From Acidobacteriota bacterium (GTDB lineage Bacteria > Acidobacteriota > Blastocatellia > RBC074), in assembly GCA_016789605.1 (NCBI GenBank), contig JAEUQO010000304.1, forward strand, positions 1-54,110: a DNA stretch of 54,110 nucleotides, written 5' to 3'. Shown piece by piece: positions 15,321 to 25,084 of this stretch (within the stretch, counting starts at the first letter, position 1; the number at the start of each line of letters is the position of its first letter). Under the pieces are notes generated by a model. That model made no database searches, was not told the origin of the DNA, and worked only from the letters and a program-made list of their open reading frames with translations. The translations under genes were made by a program, and so were the position numbers.

Positions 15321-16028
15321 TTAACGATACGTGCGCAAACGCGGATCGTCCAGGTGGGGAATCGTATTGAATGAATCGAGCGACAGGCGGCTGCGGCTAA
15401 ACGTGAATTCGGTCAGCGAACAGTTTTGCACCCGCCAATTCAATTCCAGTGCTGTGCGGTCAGGCGCGTTGAGCGCTGTTTGTACTGCTAAACCGATGAC
15501 GCCGCCAGAGGTGAACACCGCCACGCGGCGTCCGCTGCCTTCTGCGGCGAGAATGTCTTTAAGCGCATTGCGTACACGCGCCGAAAAACGCGCCCAGCTT
15601 TCCACGCCTTCGACTTCCAGTTCGCCGTTGAGCCAGACGCCGACCACGACTTCAAACATCTTTTGAAAATAGCGATTGCGGTCGGGCGCGTGTTTGTGGG
15701 CTTCAAAATCAGCCAGCAACGCGCGAAAGCGTTCATCGCGTTCTGCCAGCGCGGGAATCAGCCGTTGCGTGATCCCGACGGAATCGTATTCGTTAAGCGC
15801 AGGGTTGGTTTGCACTGCTGGCCACTCGGCGATTTCAGCGCCTGCCAGTTCCGCCGTGCAACGTTGGCGGACAAGCGCGCCTGCGTGAATTTCGTCGAAC
15901 CGGGTGCCATGCCGCTGCCAATATTGGCCGAGCGTACGTGCTTGCTCTTCGCCCAGCGGGGAAAGTTGGTCGCTGTCTTGCTCGAACGTGCGCGCCTGTC
16001 CGTGCCGCACCAACACCAGATAACCCAT
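15321..16028 (-). CDS. histidine phosphatase (phosphoglycerate mutase-like) family protein
   Basis: 235 residues. The catalytic RHG motif is near the N-terminus (MGYLVLVRHGQARTFEQDSD), followed by LSPLGEEQARTLGQYWQRHG. The second catalytic region is VAVFTSGGVIGLAVQTAL; typical members have a His there (for example SHGG), and this protein has TSGG, so the second catalytic His position looks altered, which is worth noting. The substrate cannot be told. The ATG directly abuts the stop codon of the SDR gene, with GAGG inside the SDR end, so the two are translationally coupled. Confidence 0.85.
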   Translation of the reverse strand: MGYLVLVRHGQARTFEQDSDQLSPLGEEQARTLGQYWQRHGTRFDEIHAGALVRQRCTAELAGAEIAEWPAVQTNPALNEYDSVGITQRLIPALAERDERFRALLADFEAHKHAPDRNRYFQKMFEVVVGVWLNGELEVEGVESWARFSARVRNALKDILAAEGSGRRVAVFTSGGVIGLAVQTALNAPDRTALELNWRVQNCSLTEFTFSRSRLSLDSFNTIPHLDDPRLRTYR

Positions 16029-16811
16029 TTATTTCGCCTCGTTGATTTTGCTTTGCAGTTTGCGCATACCGCGCAACCAGCGGTCGTAATCGGTTGCCTT
16101 GCGTTGGAAATACTCGGCGACTTCCGGGTGCGGCAAAATCAGGAAGCGCTCTTCTTCCAGACCTTGAATCACACAATCCGCCACGGTTTCAGGTTCAAGC
16201 GCATTGGCCAGCAAAAATGCGCTCGGCCCTGATTCGGCAGCGTCGCGCAACATATTGGTTTTGACGCCTTGCGGACACAGACAGGAAACCCCGATGCCTT
16301 GCTCGCCATACGTAATCGAAAGCCATTCGGCAAACGCGACGGCAGCGTGTTTGGTGACGGAATACGGTGCGGAACCGATTTGCGTCAGCAATCCTGCCGC
16401 CGAAGCGGTGTTGAGCAAATAGCCGTTTCCGCGTGCAAGCATCTGGGGCAAAACCGCGCGCGCAGCATAAATGTGAGCCAGCACGTTCACTTCCCAGATT
16501 TCCTGCCAGGCTTCGTTGGAAACTTCGGCAAAGCCGGGAATGCCGCCGATGCCCGCGTTGGAACAGAACAGATCAATCTGGCCATACGCGTCCGTGGCTT
16601 GTGCCACCAACGCTTGTACGTCGGCTTCGTTTCCAACATTGGTTTTGACGGCCAGCCCGTTGCTTTCTGCCGCGACGGCCTGTGCGGCGGCAAAATCCAG
16701 GTCTGAAACGACAACCGCGCGTGCGCCTGCGGCGGCAAACCGACGGCACAAGGCTTTGCCGATGCCGTGCGCGCCTCCGGTGACGACGGCGACTTTGTCT
16801 TGCAATTTCAT
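16029..16811 (-). CDS. short-chain dehydrogenase/reductase (classical SDR)
   Basis: 260 residues, the normal classical SDR length. The nucleotide-binding motif is TGGAHGIG (about 11-18), with SDLD after the second strand suggesting NAD preference, CSNAGIGG as the NAG motif, and the catalytic Ser in [10 protein letters not shown] with [15 protein letters not shown] matches the P-x-x-x-x-T segment after the active site. It should oxidise or reduce a carbonyl/alcohol in the cytoplasm; the substrate is unknown. AGGAG lies six bases before the ATG. The phosphatase gene follows without a gap. Confidence 0.93.
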   Translation of the reverse strand: MKLQDKVAVVTGGAHGIGKALCRRFAAAGARAVVVSDLDFAAAQAVAAESNGLAVKTNVGNEADVQALVAQATDAYGQIDLFCSNAGIGGIPGFAEVSNEAWQEIWEVNVLAHIYAARAVLPQMLARGNGYLLNTASAAGLLTQIGSAPYSVTKHAAVAFAEWLSITYGEQGIGVSCLCPQGVKTNMLRDAAESGPSAFLLANALEPETVADCVIQGLEEERFLILPHPEVAEYFQRKATDYDRWLRGMRKLQSKINEAK

Positions 16812-16894
16812 GATTCACTCCTGATGATGCGCGTGATGCAAACGCGGCGCAGTTTAGCCGATGCCGCGTGAATTTCCGAATCCCTAACGCCGCT

Positions 16895-17635
16895 ATGTCT
16901 GTCGCGCCCATTTATTCCGAATACGACCGCTTTGCGTGGTTCTATAACCGCTATTGGGGAGAGGAATACAGTCGCCCCGCGCTGGCGATTTTCAACGTCA
17001 TCTTTTTTCCGCACGTTCCGGTCGGCAGCCGCATTCTTGATCTCTGTTGCGGCACGGGACAGATTGCCGCCGGATTGTTGCAGCACGGGTACCAAGTCAT
17101 CGGTTTGGATGGCTCAGAAGCGATGTTGCGGTTTGCTCGTCAAAATGCTCCTGCGGCAACTTTTCTGCACGCTGACGCGCGTTCGTTTCAATTGCCGCAG
17201 CGGGTTGACGCAGTGCTTTCCGCTTTTGACAGCCTCAACCATTTGATGGAGTTGGATTCGTTGCGCAAGGTTTTTGCCAACGTTCATTCGGTTTTAGCGG
17301 ACGACGGAATCTTCCTGTTTGATCTGAATCTGGAAGAAGAATCTGAGCTGGAAACCAACACGCTCGACGTGGTGGAAGAGGATCACGTGTTGGTGGCGCG
17401 CGCCAGTTACGATCAGCACGACAAACTGAAACGCTATGAACTGACCATGTTCCAACTGGAAGACGACGTCTGGCAGCGGTCAGACCTGACGTTATATCAA
17501 CGCTATTACGATCACGACGAAGTGCTGGATGCGCTGGCCGAGGCGGGGTTCAGCCGTGTCAAAACCTATGACGCGCGGCGCGAATTCGGCTTCACGATCA
17601 GCGATGGCCGGATGTTTTATCTGGCGCGCAAATAA
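16895..17635 (+). CDS. class I SAM-dependent methyltransferase
   Basis: 246 residues from ATG 16895 ([20 protein letters not shown]); an upstream ATG at 16868 would add nine residues, and neither has a clear ribosome binding site. Motif I is [20 protein letters not shown], followed by [15 protein letters not shown] and [20 protein letters not shown] (motif II region). The C-terminal beta region ([20 protein letters not shown]) resembles small-molecule methyltransferases of the YodH/CysB-like group. Substrate unknown. The class V PLP enzyme gene follows after 41 bases, so the two may act together. Confidence 0.88.
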   Translation: MSVAPIYSEYDRFAWFYNRYWGEEYSRPALAIFNVIFFPHVPVGSRILDLCCGTGQIAAGLLQHGYQVIGLDGSEAMLRFARQNAPAATFLHADARSFQLPQRVDAVLSAFDSLNHLMELDSLRKVFANVHSVLADDGIFLFDLNLEEESELETNTLDVVEEDHVLVARASYDQHDKLKRYELTMFQLEDDVWQRSDLTLYQRYYDHDEVLDALAEAGFSRVKTYDARREFGFTISDGRMFYLARK

Positions 17636-17676
17636 CGCTGTGGCAAGGTGATTCTGGCGTCCGTTTTTAGCCCTGT

Positions 17677-18873
17677 ATGTTGCACCAACACGAACAAATC
17701 CGAGCGCTCTTTCCCGGTGCCAAGGACAAAACGTTTCTCGATGCGGCGTGCGTCAGTTTGACGTCCACGGCGGCGACGGACGCCATCGCCGAATTTTTGC
17801 GTGACGCGCTGTTGTGTCCCGAAGCTTCCGCCACGGCGCAACACATTGCCATGGACGCCGCCCGCGAAGTTGCCCGCCAGGAAGCGGCCAGGCTGATCAA
17901 TGCTTCGACGGCGGAAATCGCCATCGTCGAAAGCACGACGGCTGGATTGAATGCCATCGCTGCGGCGTTGCCCTGGGAAGACGGCGACAACGTCGTTTTT
18001 TGCGACCTGGAGTTTTTGCAAGTCGCCATTCCGTTTGACAACGCACGGCGCAGCAAACAGATCGAGTTGCGTCCGGTACGTCATCGCAACGGATTGGTCA
18101 CCGTGGCGGATTTTGCCGCCGTTTGCGATGCGCGCACAAAAGCCATTGTCGTCAGTTCCGTGCAATGGTCGCACGGGCTGAAGCTTGATCTGGCTGGTTT
18201 GAGTGAACTTGCCCGAAGCCGCAACGCGTGGTTGATCGTGGATGCGATTCAGCAACTTGGCGCGAGTGTGATTGATGTGGCCAGCCTGGGCGTAGACGTC
18301 ATCGCCTGTGGCGGGCACAAGTGGCTGAATGCGCCGTTTGGTTGCGGGTTTTTGTATGTGAACAAGGCGCGACTGGACGAATGCGAACCGCTGACGCGCG
18401 GCTATCTGACCTTGCAAGACCCGGAAGGCGGTTGGGGGAAGTATTTCTCCACGCCGGAAATCACGCCGTTTCGCACGTACCGTTATGTTGGCGATGCGCG
18501 CAAATTCGAAACCGGCGGCACCTCGAATTATCCCGGCGCCATCGGTCTGGGTGCGAGTCTGAAACTGATCAACGATTTGGGCAAAGACGCGCTTGAAGCG
18601 CACATTCGCGAACTTTCGCGCGAACTGATCGAAGGGCTCAAAACATACGGCGCGCGCGTCGTCACACCAGACGAAGATCATTTGCGTGCGGGCATCGTCA
18701 CTTTTCGCCTGTGCGACACGCCGGAAGAAGACGCCGCACTGGCCCAGCAATTGGCTGAACAAAAAATCTACCTTTCGACGCGTTACACGGCGGGCATCGG
18801 CGGTACGCGCGTTTCGGTGCATTTTTTCAACAACCGCGCCGACATTCAGACGCTGCTCGCCGCGCTGAAGTAA
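17677..18873 (+). CDS. class V PLP-dependent aminotransferase / cysteine desulfurase-like enzyme
   Basis: 398 residues of the class V fold. FLDAACVSLTSTAATDAI replaces the usual Y-L-D-N-A-A-T opening. The PLP lysine is K215 in IACGGHKWLNAPFGCGFLYV, with VDAIQQLGASVID supplying the Asp and Gln that hold the cofactor. The mobile loop lacks the R-x-G-x-x-C-A-x-P cysteine motif of SufS (it reads KIYLSTRYTAGIGGTRVSVH), so it is probably not a persulfide-forming desulfurase. EgtE-like lyases, isopenicillin N epimerase-like or other C-S lyases are better models. It is co-oriented with the methyltransferase gene. Confidence 0.85.
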   Translation: MLHQHEQIRALFPGAKDKTFLDAACVSLTSTAATDAIAEFLRDALLCPEASATAQHIAMDAAREVARQEAARLINASTAEIAIVESTTAGLNAIAAALPWEDGDNVVFCDLEFLQVAIPFDNARRSKQIELRPVRHRNGLVTVADFAAVCDARTKAIVVSSVQWSHGLKLDLAGLSELARSRNAWLIVDAIQQLGASVIDVASLGVDVIACGGHKWLNAPFGCGFLYVNKARLDECEPLTRGYLTLQDPEGGWGKYFSTPEITPFRTYRYVGDARKFETGGTSNYPGAIGLGASLKLINDLGKDALEAHIRELSRELIEGLKTYGARVVTPDEDHLRAGIVTFRLCDTPEEDAALAQQLAEQKIYLSTRYTAGIGGTRVSVHFFNNRADIQTLLAALK

Positions 18874-18895
18874 TGAATAAAAAGTAGCGGCATTC

Positions 18896-18924
18896 GTGAC
18901 AGTCTGGCGGGGATGGCCTACAAT
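18896..18924 (+). promoter_or_regulatory. sigma-70-type promoter of the hydrolase-CHAT gene
   Basis: GTGACA (18896-18901), a 17-base spacer, TACAAT (18919-18924): ten of twelve consensus matches with ideal spacing. This leaves a leader of roughly 95 bases before the chosen start at 19025. Confidence 0.6.
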
Positions 18925-19024
18925 CCCGCGCGTTTGACCGACACGAAAACAAGTTTGATAACCACCTTAGCCCCTTTCACCTGCTGACCTGTTTATTCCT
19001 GCGATGGCCTTCTTGGAGGAGATG

Positions 19025-22000
19025 ATGGAGCCGAAATTACTATTGCCTGGCATCGAAGACGAAAGCGCCAAACAAGAACCTGGTTTGTCGCGTTTTCTCA
19101 AAGTTGAAGTCAAAACCGCGCGCAAGATAGACGCAATTTCGCGCGGCATCGGCGATGCGGCGTTTACGCCTGTGCCGTCAGACGTTGCGCCGGACGACAT
19201 TGTCGAAATGGAGTTTGAAAACGGAGGCCGCCGCTGGAAGCAATGGGTGACTGCCGATCAGTTGCGCGAATTGGGCCAGCAACGTACGTCGCGCGACGGC
19301 GAACAAGCCATCTTTTTGCCGCATTCCTGGGAGGCGCAAGGGGCTTCGCGCGGAGCGGGCGCGATTCTGCTCAAAGCGCTGAAAATCTTTGGCATTGATA
19401 CGCCGGAAAAACTGGCCGAAAAAGGCGCGTCGAATATCGCGCTCGGCATCGCTGACAAGTTTGAATCGGACATTGCCAAACAAGGCCATCCGTTCGGCCT
19501 CTATCGTTTTCCCGATCCGCAAAAAATCGAGCGCAATCAGCAAATCAAAGACGCCAAAGAACTGTCAGGCAATGCGCCGCTGTTGATCTTCATTCACGGC
19601 ACGGCTTCGAGCAGCATTGGCAGTTTTGGCAAACTGGCGGGCACGACGGAATGGGAGGCGCTACAGAAAGCCTATGGCGATCGCATCTTTGCGCTGGATC
19701 ATCGCACCTTTAGCGTGTCGCCGCTGCAAAACGCGCTGGACCTGGCCCAGTTGCTGCCTGCAGGAGCGCAACTCCATCTGGTTTCGCATTCGCGCGGCGG
19801 TTTGGTCGGTGAATTGATTTGTCTGGCGCAAGCCGGCGACAGCCGGGCGAAGTTTGATGAATTGGTGCAGGTGTTTTTGCAAAAAGACGCTGACGACGCC
19901 ACCCGCAAAGCCATCCGCGAAAAACAAGTCGAACAGTTAAAAGTATTGTGGGACTTGTTGCTGGAAAAGAAACTGACGGTGCAACGATTTGTGCGCGTGG
20001 CGTGTCCGGCGCACGGCACAACGCTGGCGGGCAAACGCATGGATTACCTGGCGTCTGGCGTGCTCAACGCGGTCGGGCAGATCCCATTGATCGGGCAAAA
20101 CCCGATTCTCGATGCCGGGTATGACTGGCTAAAGGCGTTGTTGCTGACTTTGGTCAAAAAGAAAGCCGACCCCAAAGATTTGCCCGGCATTGAATCCATG
20201 ACGCCCGATTCGCCGCTGGTCGAATTTCTGAATCATCCCAAATTGAGCACGCGCGCCGATCTGGCCGTGATCTCCGGCGACATCGAAGTCGGCAATCTGA
20301 AACTGACCATCCCGGCCTTGTTGGGCAATGCCTTTTTCTGGGCCAAGAACGATTTGGTGGTCAACACCAAAGCGATGACGCAAGGCATACGGCGACAGGA
20401 AAAAGCATATGACTTTTTCGATCAGGGTCAGGTGGTTTGCCACTTCAATTATTTCCTGAATGACAAAACGCGGCAGAAACTTGCTGGCTGGTTGTTGCGC
20501 AGCGACGAAACGCCCGTCGACGGTTTCAAGGAGCTGTTCGCCGACCTGCGCTTTTCGCGTGGCGGTGTTGCCCCTGCGGCAACCGAAGCGACAGACATCA
20601 CAGCCTGGCTGGAAAAACCGGAGCCGCCAGGCGCAGTGGAAAGTTACGAATTGCGCGTGACGGTTTCACACGGCGATTTGCGCCACGCCAAATATCCCGT
20701 CGCGGTTGGACACTATGACGGTGACGGCATCATCAGCGCCGAAAAATACCTGGATCGTTTGCTGGACGGTCGTTTGGCCAATCGGTTCGGCACAAAGCTA
20801 TATCCGGGGCCGGTGGGCACCGCCGAAGTCGTTCTCGCGCCAGAGGGCAGAACGCCGCGCGGCGCGTTGGTCATCGGGTTGGGAGACATGGGCGATATCA
20901 GTGTGGATGCTGTCCGCCAGGGCGTGCTGACGGCGGCGTTGCGTTACGCGGTAGATGTGCTCGAACAACGCAAGACAAATCCTCAATCAGGACCCGCTTC
21001 AGCGGCATTTAGCTCGTTGTTGATCGGCACTTACGGCGGAAACGCATTGAGCGTGAAACAGTCCGTCACTGCAATTCTCGAAGGCGCAACGCAAGCCAAC
21101 CGTATTTTGCGCGAGCAAGAGTTGTGGAACGACGTGCGCATTGATCACATTGAATTGGTCGAGCTGTATGAGGACGTCGCCATTCAGGCGATTCACGCCG
21201 TCCACGAATTGAGCAAGAACAAAGCCTTGGAGCTGGCCAAAGAAGTTGATCTGAAAGTGACGCCGCGCAATCTGAACTCCATGCGTGGCGGGCGTTACAA
21301 ACGCCCGATCAGCGAGTTCGACACGTATTGGTACGGCAAGATTCAGGTTACCGCTGTGAAAGACCCGCATCTGGATTTGGGAACACTGGCTCCGCGTTTG
21401 CCGAAGCTGTTGGGCTTTGCGCCCGATTTGCAGGTTCCTTTGCGCAGTTTTGTGGACAAACTGATCGAAGAAGCCATTCGCACACCGCAAAAGCGCACGC
21501 GACTGGCTGAAACGATGCTTGATCTGATGACGCATGGGCAGAGCGGCGGAGAACGCGCCGCCGGGTTGGAATTTCAGGTGCTGACCGATCGCGCCCGTGT
21601 CGAAGCCACGACGCAGGCGACGCAACGCAATCTGGTGGATTGGATGGTCGAACAGGCGGTCAACTCGACCTTTTATGACAAAGAGCTTTCGGTCTCGCTT
21701 TTTGAATTGCTGTTGCCCAACGAGCTGAAAGATCACATCGAAAACGTGGTTTTGTTGCTCGACCGCGAAGCGGCGCAATATCCCTGGGAATTGATGACGG
21801 AACGTTCGCAGCCGGACAAACCGCTGGCGACGCGGATGGGCATTTTGCGGCAGTTCAAGACGGACGATTTTCGCGCGAATCCGCGGCCTTCGCGCGGGCG
21901 CAATGTATTGGTCGTTGGTGATACGGCAAACACCGGCATGGTGGAACTGACCGGCGCGCAAGATGAAGCCAGAGCGGTCGCCAAATTGCTCGGCGAAAAA

Positions 22001-23608
22001 GGGCAATTCGAGGTGAAAGAGAAGGTCAAAGCGCGCGGTGTCGAAATCATCAACGAACTGTTTGCCCGCGAATACCAGATTTTGCACATTGCGGCGCACG
22101 GCAATTACGACGGCGAAAACCCCGACCAAAGTGGTGTCGTGTTGGACGATGGGCGCTATCTGACGGCGAAAGAATTGGTCAACCTGCGTACCGTCCCCGA
22201 CCTGGTGTTCATCAACTGTTGCCATCTGGGCAAAGTGGATAAAAGCACGTTGCCGTTGACGGTGTCTTCTCCGCACCGGTTGGCGGCCAGCGTTGCGGAA
22301 GAGCTGATCAAAATGGGCGTCAAGGCAGTGGTGGCCGCCGGTTGGGCCGTGGATGATGCCGCGGCGCTGACGTTTGCCGAAGAGTTTTACCGGCAGATGC
22401 TGAAAGGCGAATCCTTTGGCCAGGCAGTGTTGCAGGCGCGCAAGGAAACGCACAAACAACATTGCAGCGGCGGTGATGGCGTCAACACCTGGGGCGCGTA
22501 TCAGTGTTATGGCAACCCGAACTTCCGCCTGAATCTGGGCGGAGCTTATGGCGACAGCCCGTCCTATTATTCGCGGCGCGAATACCGCGACGCGCTCAAG
22601 AGTTTGTCGTCCACTGCTGACTTGCAAAGTCTGAGGCGGAACGAATCTCAGCGGCAGCAACTGTTGGGCATTGAAAAGGAATTGCGTGAATCAGCGCCCA
22701 CGCTGCTGGAAGACGGTGAAGTGTTGTCTGATTTTGGCGAGTCCTGGTTGAAGCTGGGCAACTTCGATGAAGCGATTCGGTTTTACGAGCTGGCGATTCA
22801 CAGCGAAGACGCCAGCGCGGCGTTGCGTTCGTTGGAACATCTGGCGAATTTGCAGGCGCGGCACGCCAGCCAGTTGTGGGAAAAACGGCGTGGGGCAACG
22901 GCTTCGACCCGCGCCACTGGCAAGACTGCCAAAGCGCGCACCCGCGCCACAGACAAGAGTGCGCGCGAGAAAGAAGTGGCGGCCTTACGCAAAAAACTCG
23001 ACACGGCACGTAAGCTGATGGATTGGTTGTTGGGCTTGGACAAAACACCAGAACGATATTCACTGAGCGGAAAGGTTTTTAAGTGTTATGCGTTGCTGGC
23101 AGAATCCAACGCGGCGCGCGAAGTCAATCTGAAGAAAGCCAAAGATGAATACCTGCGCGGGTATAAATTGGCAAAAGAAAGACCTGGCTTACAAAAGAAC
23201 CTGATCTTTCCCGGCGTAAATGTGGTTGCGTGTGGTTTGCTGCTGTCCGGTATGCGGGCTGCGGAGTTGCAAACGATTGTTGAGGAATGTCAGCAGGCGT
23301 TAGATGGCGGGTTAGCGGCGGATGGCAGTTTTTGGATTGCGGTGGCCGGGCCGGAACTTCGCTTGCTGGGTTGGTTGCTTTCAGGAGAACTGCCCAAACA
23401 CGAAAAAGACGTGATTGACCGCTATACCAAGGTCTTTACTGAATATAGCGTCAGTCCCGCAGAGGCGGAATCCGTGCTTTGGCAACTGGCATTTTTGCGG
23501 GCGATGATCGAAGCGCGGCCTGCCAGCAAGCAAAACGCTGCGGTGGTGAAATCGCTGCGCGAGATTCACAAGGCTTTGTTGCAGTTGCTGGAACCCAAAG
23601 GCGCATAA
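19025..23608 (+). CDS. alpha/beta-hydrolase and CHAT protease fusion protein
   Basis: 1527 residues from ATG 19025, which stands five bases after GGAGG; ATGs at 19022 and 19004 are possible but worse spaced. There is no signal peptide, so it is cytoplasmic. The N-terminal 170 residues are unrecognised. About 185-480 is an alpha/beta-hydrolase: LLIFIHGTASSSIGSFG (oxyanion turn) and LVSHSRGGLVGELI with nucleophile S256. About 540-740 resembles a Rossmann/macro-like module (GALVIGLGDMGDISVDAVRQ). About 880-1180 is a CHAT caspase-like protease: HIAAHG with H1025 and FINCCHLG with C1066. The last 340 residues are helical and TPR-like with a Thr/Ala/Arg-rich linker. CHAT domains are cysteine proteases; one fused to a hydrolase suggests protease-gated effector activity, which is inference. 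Confidence 0.88.
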   Translation: MEPKLLLPGIEDESAKQEPGLSRFLKVEVKTARKIDAISRGIGDAAFTPVPSDVAPDDIVEMEFENGGRRWKQWVTADQLRELGQQRTSRDGEQAIFLPHSWEAQGASRGAGAILLKALKIFGIDTPEKLAEKGASNIALGIADKFESDIAKQGHPFGLYRFPDPQKIERNQQIKDAKELSGNAPLLIFIHGTASSSIGSFGKLAGTTEWEALQKAYGDRIFALDHRTFSVSPLQNALDLAQLLPAGAQLHLVSHSRGGLVGELICLAQAGDSRAKFDELVQVFLQKDADDATRKAIREKQVEQLKVLWDLLLEKKLTVQRFVRVACPAHGTTLAGKRMDYLASGVLNAVGQIPLIGQNPILDAGYDWLKALLLTLVKKKADPKDLPGIESMTPDSPLVEFLNHPKLSTRADLAVISGDIEVGNLKLTIPALLGNAFFWAKNDLVVNTKAMTQGIRRQEKAYDFFDQGQVVCHFNYFLNDKTRQKLAGWLLRSDETPVDGFKELFADLRFSRGGVAPAATEATDITAWLEKPEPPGAVESYELRVTVSHGDLRHAKYPVAVGHYDGDGIISAEKYLDRLLDGRLANRFGTKLYPGPVGTAEVVLAPEGRTPRGALVIGLGDMGDISVDAVRQGVLTAALRYAVDVLEQRKTNPQSGPASAAFSSLLIGTYGGNALSVKQSVTAILEGATQANRILREQELWNDVRIDHIELVELYEDVAIQAIHAVHELSKNKALELAKEVDLKVTPRNLNSMRGGRYKRPISEFDTYWYGKIQVTAVKDPHLDLGTLAPRLPKLLGFAPDLQVPLRSFVDKLIEEAIRTPQKRTRLAETMLDLMTHGQSGGERAAGLEFQVLTDRARVEATTQATQRNLVDWMVEQAVNSTFYDKELSVSLFELLLPNELKDHIENVVLLLDREAAQYPWELMTERSQPDKPLATRMGILRQFKTDDFRANPRPSRGRNVLVVGDTANTGMVELTGAQDEARAVAKLLGEKGQFEVKEKVKARGVEIINELFAREYQILHIAAHGNYDGENPDQSGVVLDDGRYLTAKELVNLRTVPDLVFINCCHLGKVDKSTLPLTVSSPHRLAASVAEELIKMGVKAVVAAGWAVDDAAALTFAEEFYRQMLKGESFGQAVLQARKETHKQHCSGGDGVNTWGAYQCYGNPNFRLNLGGAYGDSPSYYSRREYRDALKSLSSTADLQSLRRNESQRQQLLGIEKELRESAPTLLEDGEVLSDFGESWLKLGNFDEAIRFYELAIHSEDASAALRSLEHLANLQARHASQLWEKRRGATASTRATGKTAKARTRATDKSAREKEVAALRKKLDTARKLMDWLLGLDKTPERYSLSGKVFKCYALLAESNAAREVNLKKAKDEYLRGYKLAKERPGLQKNLIFPGVNVVACGLLLSGMRAAELQTIVEECQQALDGGLAADGSFWIAVAGPELRLLGWLLSGELPKHEKDVIDRYTKVFTEYSVSPAEAESVLWQLAFLRAMIEARPASKQNAAVVKSLREIHKALLQLLEPKGA

Positions 23609-23612
23609 ATCG

Positions 23613-23638
23613 CCGCACAGCCCTAAGCGGCTGTGCGG
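23613..23638. terminator. perfect hairpin between convergent genes
   Basis: Stem CCGCACAGCC / GGCTGTGCGG, ten perfect base pairs with a 6-base loop. The loop contains the stop codon of the leftward methyltransferase gene, and the CHAT gene stops five bases before the stem. No T-tract follows on either strand, so efficiency is uncertain. Confidence 0.45.
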
Positions 23639-24294
23639 GCTTCCAGTACCAACAAGACCGGATGGTTGATGTATTTGGCGGCGACGGGAACTTGTTCTGC
23701 GAGTTCCTGATCGCCGTCAAATTCGTATTGGCGCAATTGCTGAAAGCCCGCGTCCGCCAGCAAATTCAGATAGTCGTCAGTCGTATGACGCACTGCGCCC
23801 AGCCGGTATTCGACATCGTCGCGGTCAAAATTGGCCTCTTTGCCAGCGGCGGCCAGTTCCGGGTGATAAACCGAAAATACGAACCTTCCCCCTGGTTTCA
23901 ATACCTGACGGGTTTCACGAAACACGGTCGGCAGGTCAGCCAGATGTTCGCCGATCAGGGCGCACAGCACGGCATCGAAAGATGTCGGGCGAAAAGGGAA
24001 GTCGCGTTGCAAGTCGGCGCGCACCAGCGGCGTTTGCCGAACCGCGCGCTGTGCGACACGCAACATCCCATGCGAGAAATCCATGCCGACCGGCTGGCTT
24101 TGTGCCGCCAGTATCGGTTTCAGGTTCCTGCCTGTGCCACAACCCGCATCGAGAATCCGTTCGCCTGGTTGCGGGGCCAGCAACTTGATGGTGTGACGCG
24201 CATCCATGGCGACCACGGGATTGGGCGTTGCGTCATAGGTTTCAGCCCACAGGTCATATCCTTCCTGAACACTTACGCGCTGTACTTTTTTCAT
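23623..24294 (-). CDS. class I SAM-dependent methyltransferase (UbiE/COQ5-like)
   Basis: 223 residues. Motif I is ILDAGCGTGRNLKPILAA (about 47-64), followed by GMDFSHGMLRVAQRA (acidic loop), DFPFRPTSFDAVLCALIGEH (motif II region) and VFRETRQVLKPGGRFVFSVY (motif III). The opening VQEGYDLWAETYDATPNPVV is characteristic of Methyltransf_11/UbiE-like small-molecule methyltransferases. The substrate is not evident. It converges on the CHAT gene with 14 bases between the stops, and a hairpin covers the junction. Confidence 0.88.
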   Translation of the reverse strand: MKKVQRVSVQEGYDLWAETYDATPNPVVAMDARHTIKLLAPQPGERILDAGCGTGRNLKPILAAQSQPVGMDFSHGMLRVAQRAVRQTPLVRADLQRDFPFRPTSFDAVLCALIGEHLADLPTVFRETRQVLKPGGRFVFSVYHPELAAAGKEANFDRDDVEYRLGAVRHTTDDYLNLLADAGFQQLRQYEFDGDQELAEQVPVAAKYINHPVLLVLEARTAA

Positions 24295-24348
24295 GTTGAC
24301 TCACCGATTGGCTAACCGTGGGAATTGCGGCGGGAATTGCACGGGCAG

Positions 24349-24382
24349 TTGTCGCAGAGCCAGCGCACCGGCTCTGCGACAA
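24349..24382. terminator. perfect 13-bp hairpin behind the lipoprotein gene
   Basis: TTGTCGCAGAGCC / GGCTCTGCGACAA with an 8-base loop, 13 bases after the lipoprotein stop at 24396 and before the methyltransferase start. No T-run follows, so it may be a terminator of weak kind or an RNA-stabilising hairpin. Confidence 0.45.
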
Positions 24383-24395
24383 TGATTTTGTGCGC

Positions 24396-25070
24396 TCAGT
24401 TTTTGAGCGATTTCAGCAGCGCCTGAAAGTCGGCCTGGGCTGCGGTGACGGTTTTGACCGGGCCAGTGAATTTGAAAAACACTTCGCCTTGCGGTGTTTC
24501 GACGATAGCGCCGAGCAAGCGATAGTTCGGTTTTTTCGTTGCCGGTTGCCCCATCGCCATGCCGCCGCCCGCAAAGGTGCCCAGCAAATCCACCGTCGTC
24601 ACGGCAAATCCGTTGATGGTTTCCTTTTTCTGTTTGGCTTTGGCTTCAGACGAACTGCCGTCGGGTTGTTCAAACTGTCCGATCCAGCGTTTGATGTTGG
24701 CTTCGACGCCGCCGCCGATGTTGGCAAACACGGCGCATTCACCGCCTTCGCTGTCGCCTGCGGCTGCCGGGATCAGATACGTCGCGGCGCGCATGGGTTT
24801 TTCAGGACCGGTTTGCCAACTTCCTGGCGTCGTCCATTTGACGGGCGTGCCTGCGGCTTGTTCTTTGGGAACGGTGCCCATCGCGCTGGTGCTGGCGGTG
24901 CTGCCACCGTGGCCAACGGCGACGGTTGAAGAGTCGCCCGCCGGAGCCGCAGACGAAGACGTCGCCGGTTGGTTGGCAGCGATTTCTTTGGGCGGCGCGG
25001 CACAGCCCGCCAACGAAAATGCGAACGACGAACACAAAATAGAAAGACGAATTGCCTGACGAACTGACAT
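24396..25070 (-). CDS. lipoprotein of unknown function
   Basis: 224 residues. The N-terminus is a lipoprotein signal with the lipobox LAGC (cysteine at about 23, in [13 protein letters not shown]). A low-complexity Ala/Ser/Thr linker follows (about 30-70), then a globular part with [39 protein letters not shown] and [20 protein letters not shown]. That order (W-x-x-P-x-x-W, then a strand with E-C, then an N-x-x-R-W-x-x-Q-F) is recurrent in planctomycete and acidobacterial lipoproteins of unknown function. It is anchored in the envelope. It stands alone, separated by a terminator from the transporter gene upstream. Confidence 0.8.
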   Translation of the reverse strand: MSVRQAIRLSILCSSFAFSLAGCAAPPKEIAANQPATSSSAAPAGDSSTVAVGHGGSTASTSAMGTVPKEQAAGTPVKWTTPGSWQTGPEKPMRAATYLIPAAAGDSEGGECAVFANIGGGVEANIKRWIGQFEQPDGSSSEAKAKQKKETINGFAVTTVDLLGTFAGGGMAMGQPATKKPNYRLLGAIVETPQGEVFFKFTGPVKTVTAAQADFQALLKSLKN

Positions 25071-25084
25071 ACAAATACCTCGGA

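Noticed and set aside
17617..18822. 401-codon minus-strand frame across the class V PLP enzyme gene
   Set aside because: It has an Arg-rich, low-complexity composition with no motif, while the opposite strand carries the PLP lysine motif and a full fold.
7840..19000. CRISPR array or phage genes near the CHAT gene
   Set aside because: No regularly spaced short repeats, cas genes, integrase or phage structural genes were found anywhere in the window.
20999..22660. 553-codon open frame on the minus strand antiparallel to the CHAT gene
   Set aside because: It is rich in Arg, Gln and His with no domain pattern. GC-rich coding DNA commonly leaves such open antisense frames; the plus-strand CHAT domain explains the region.
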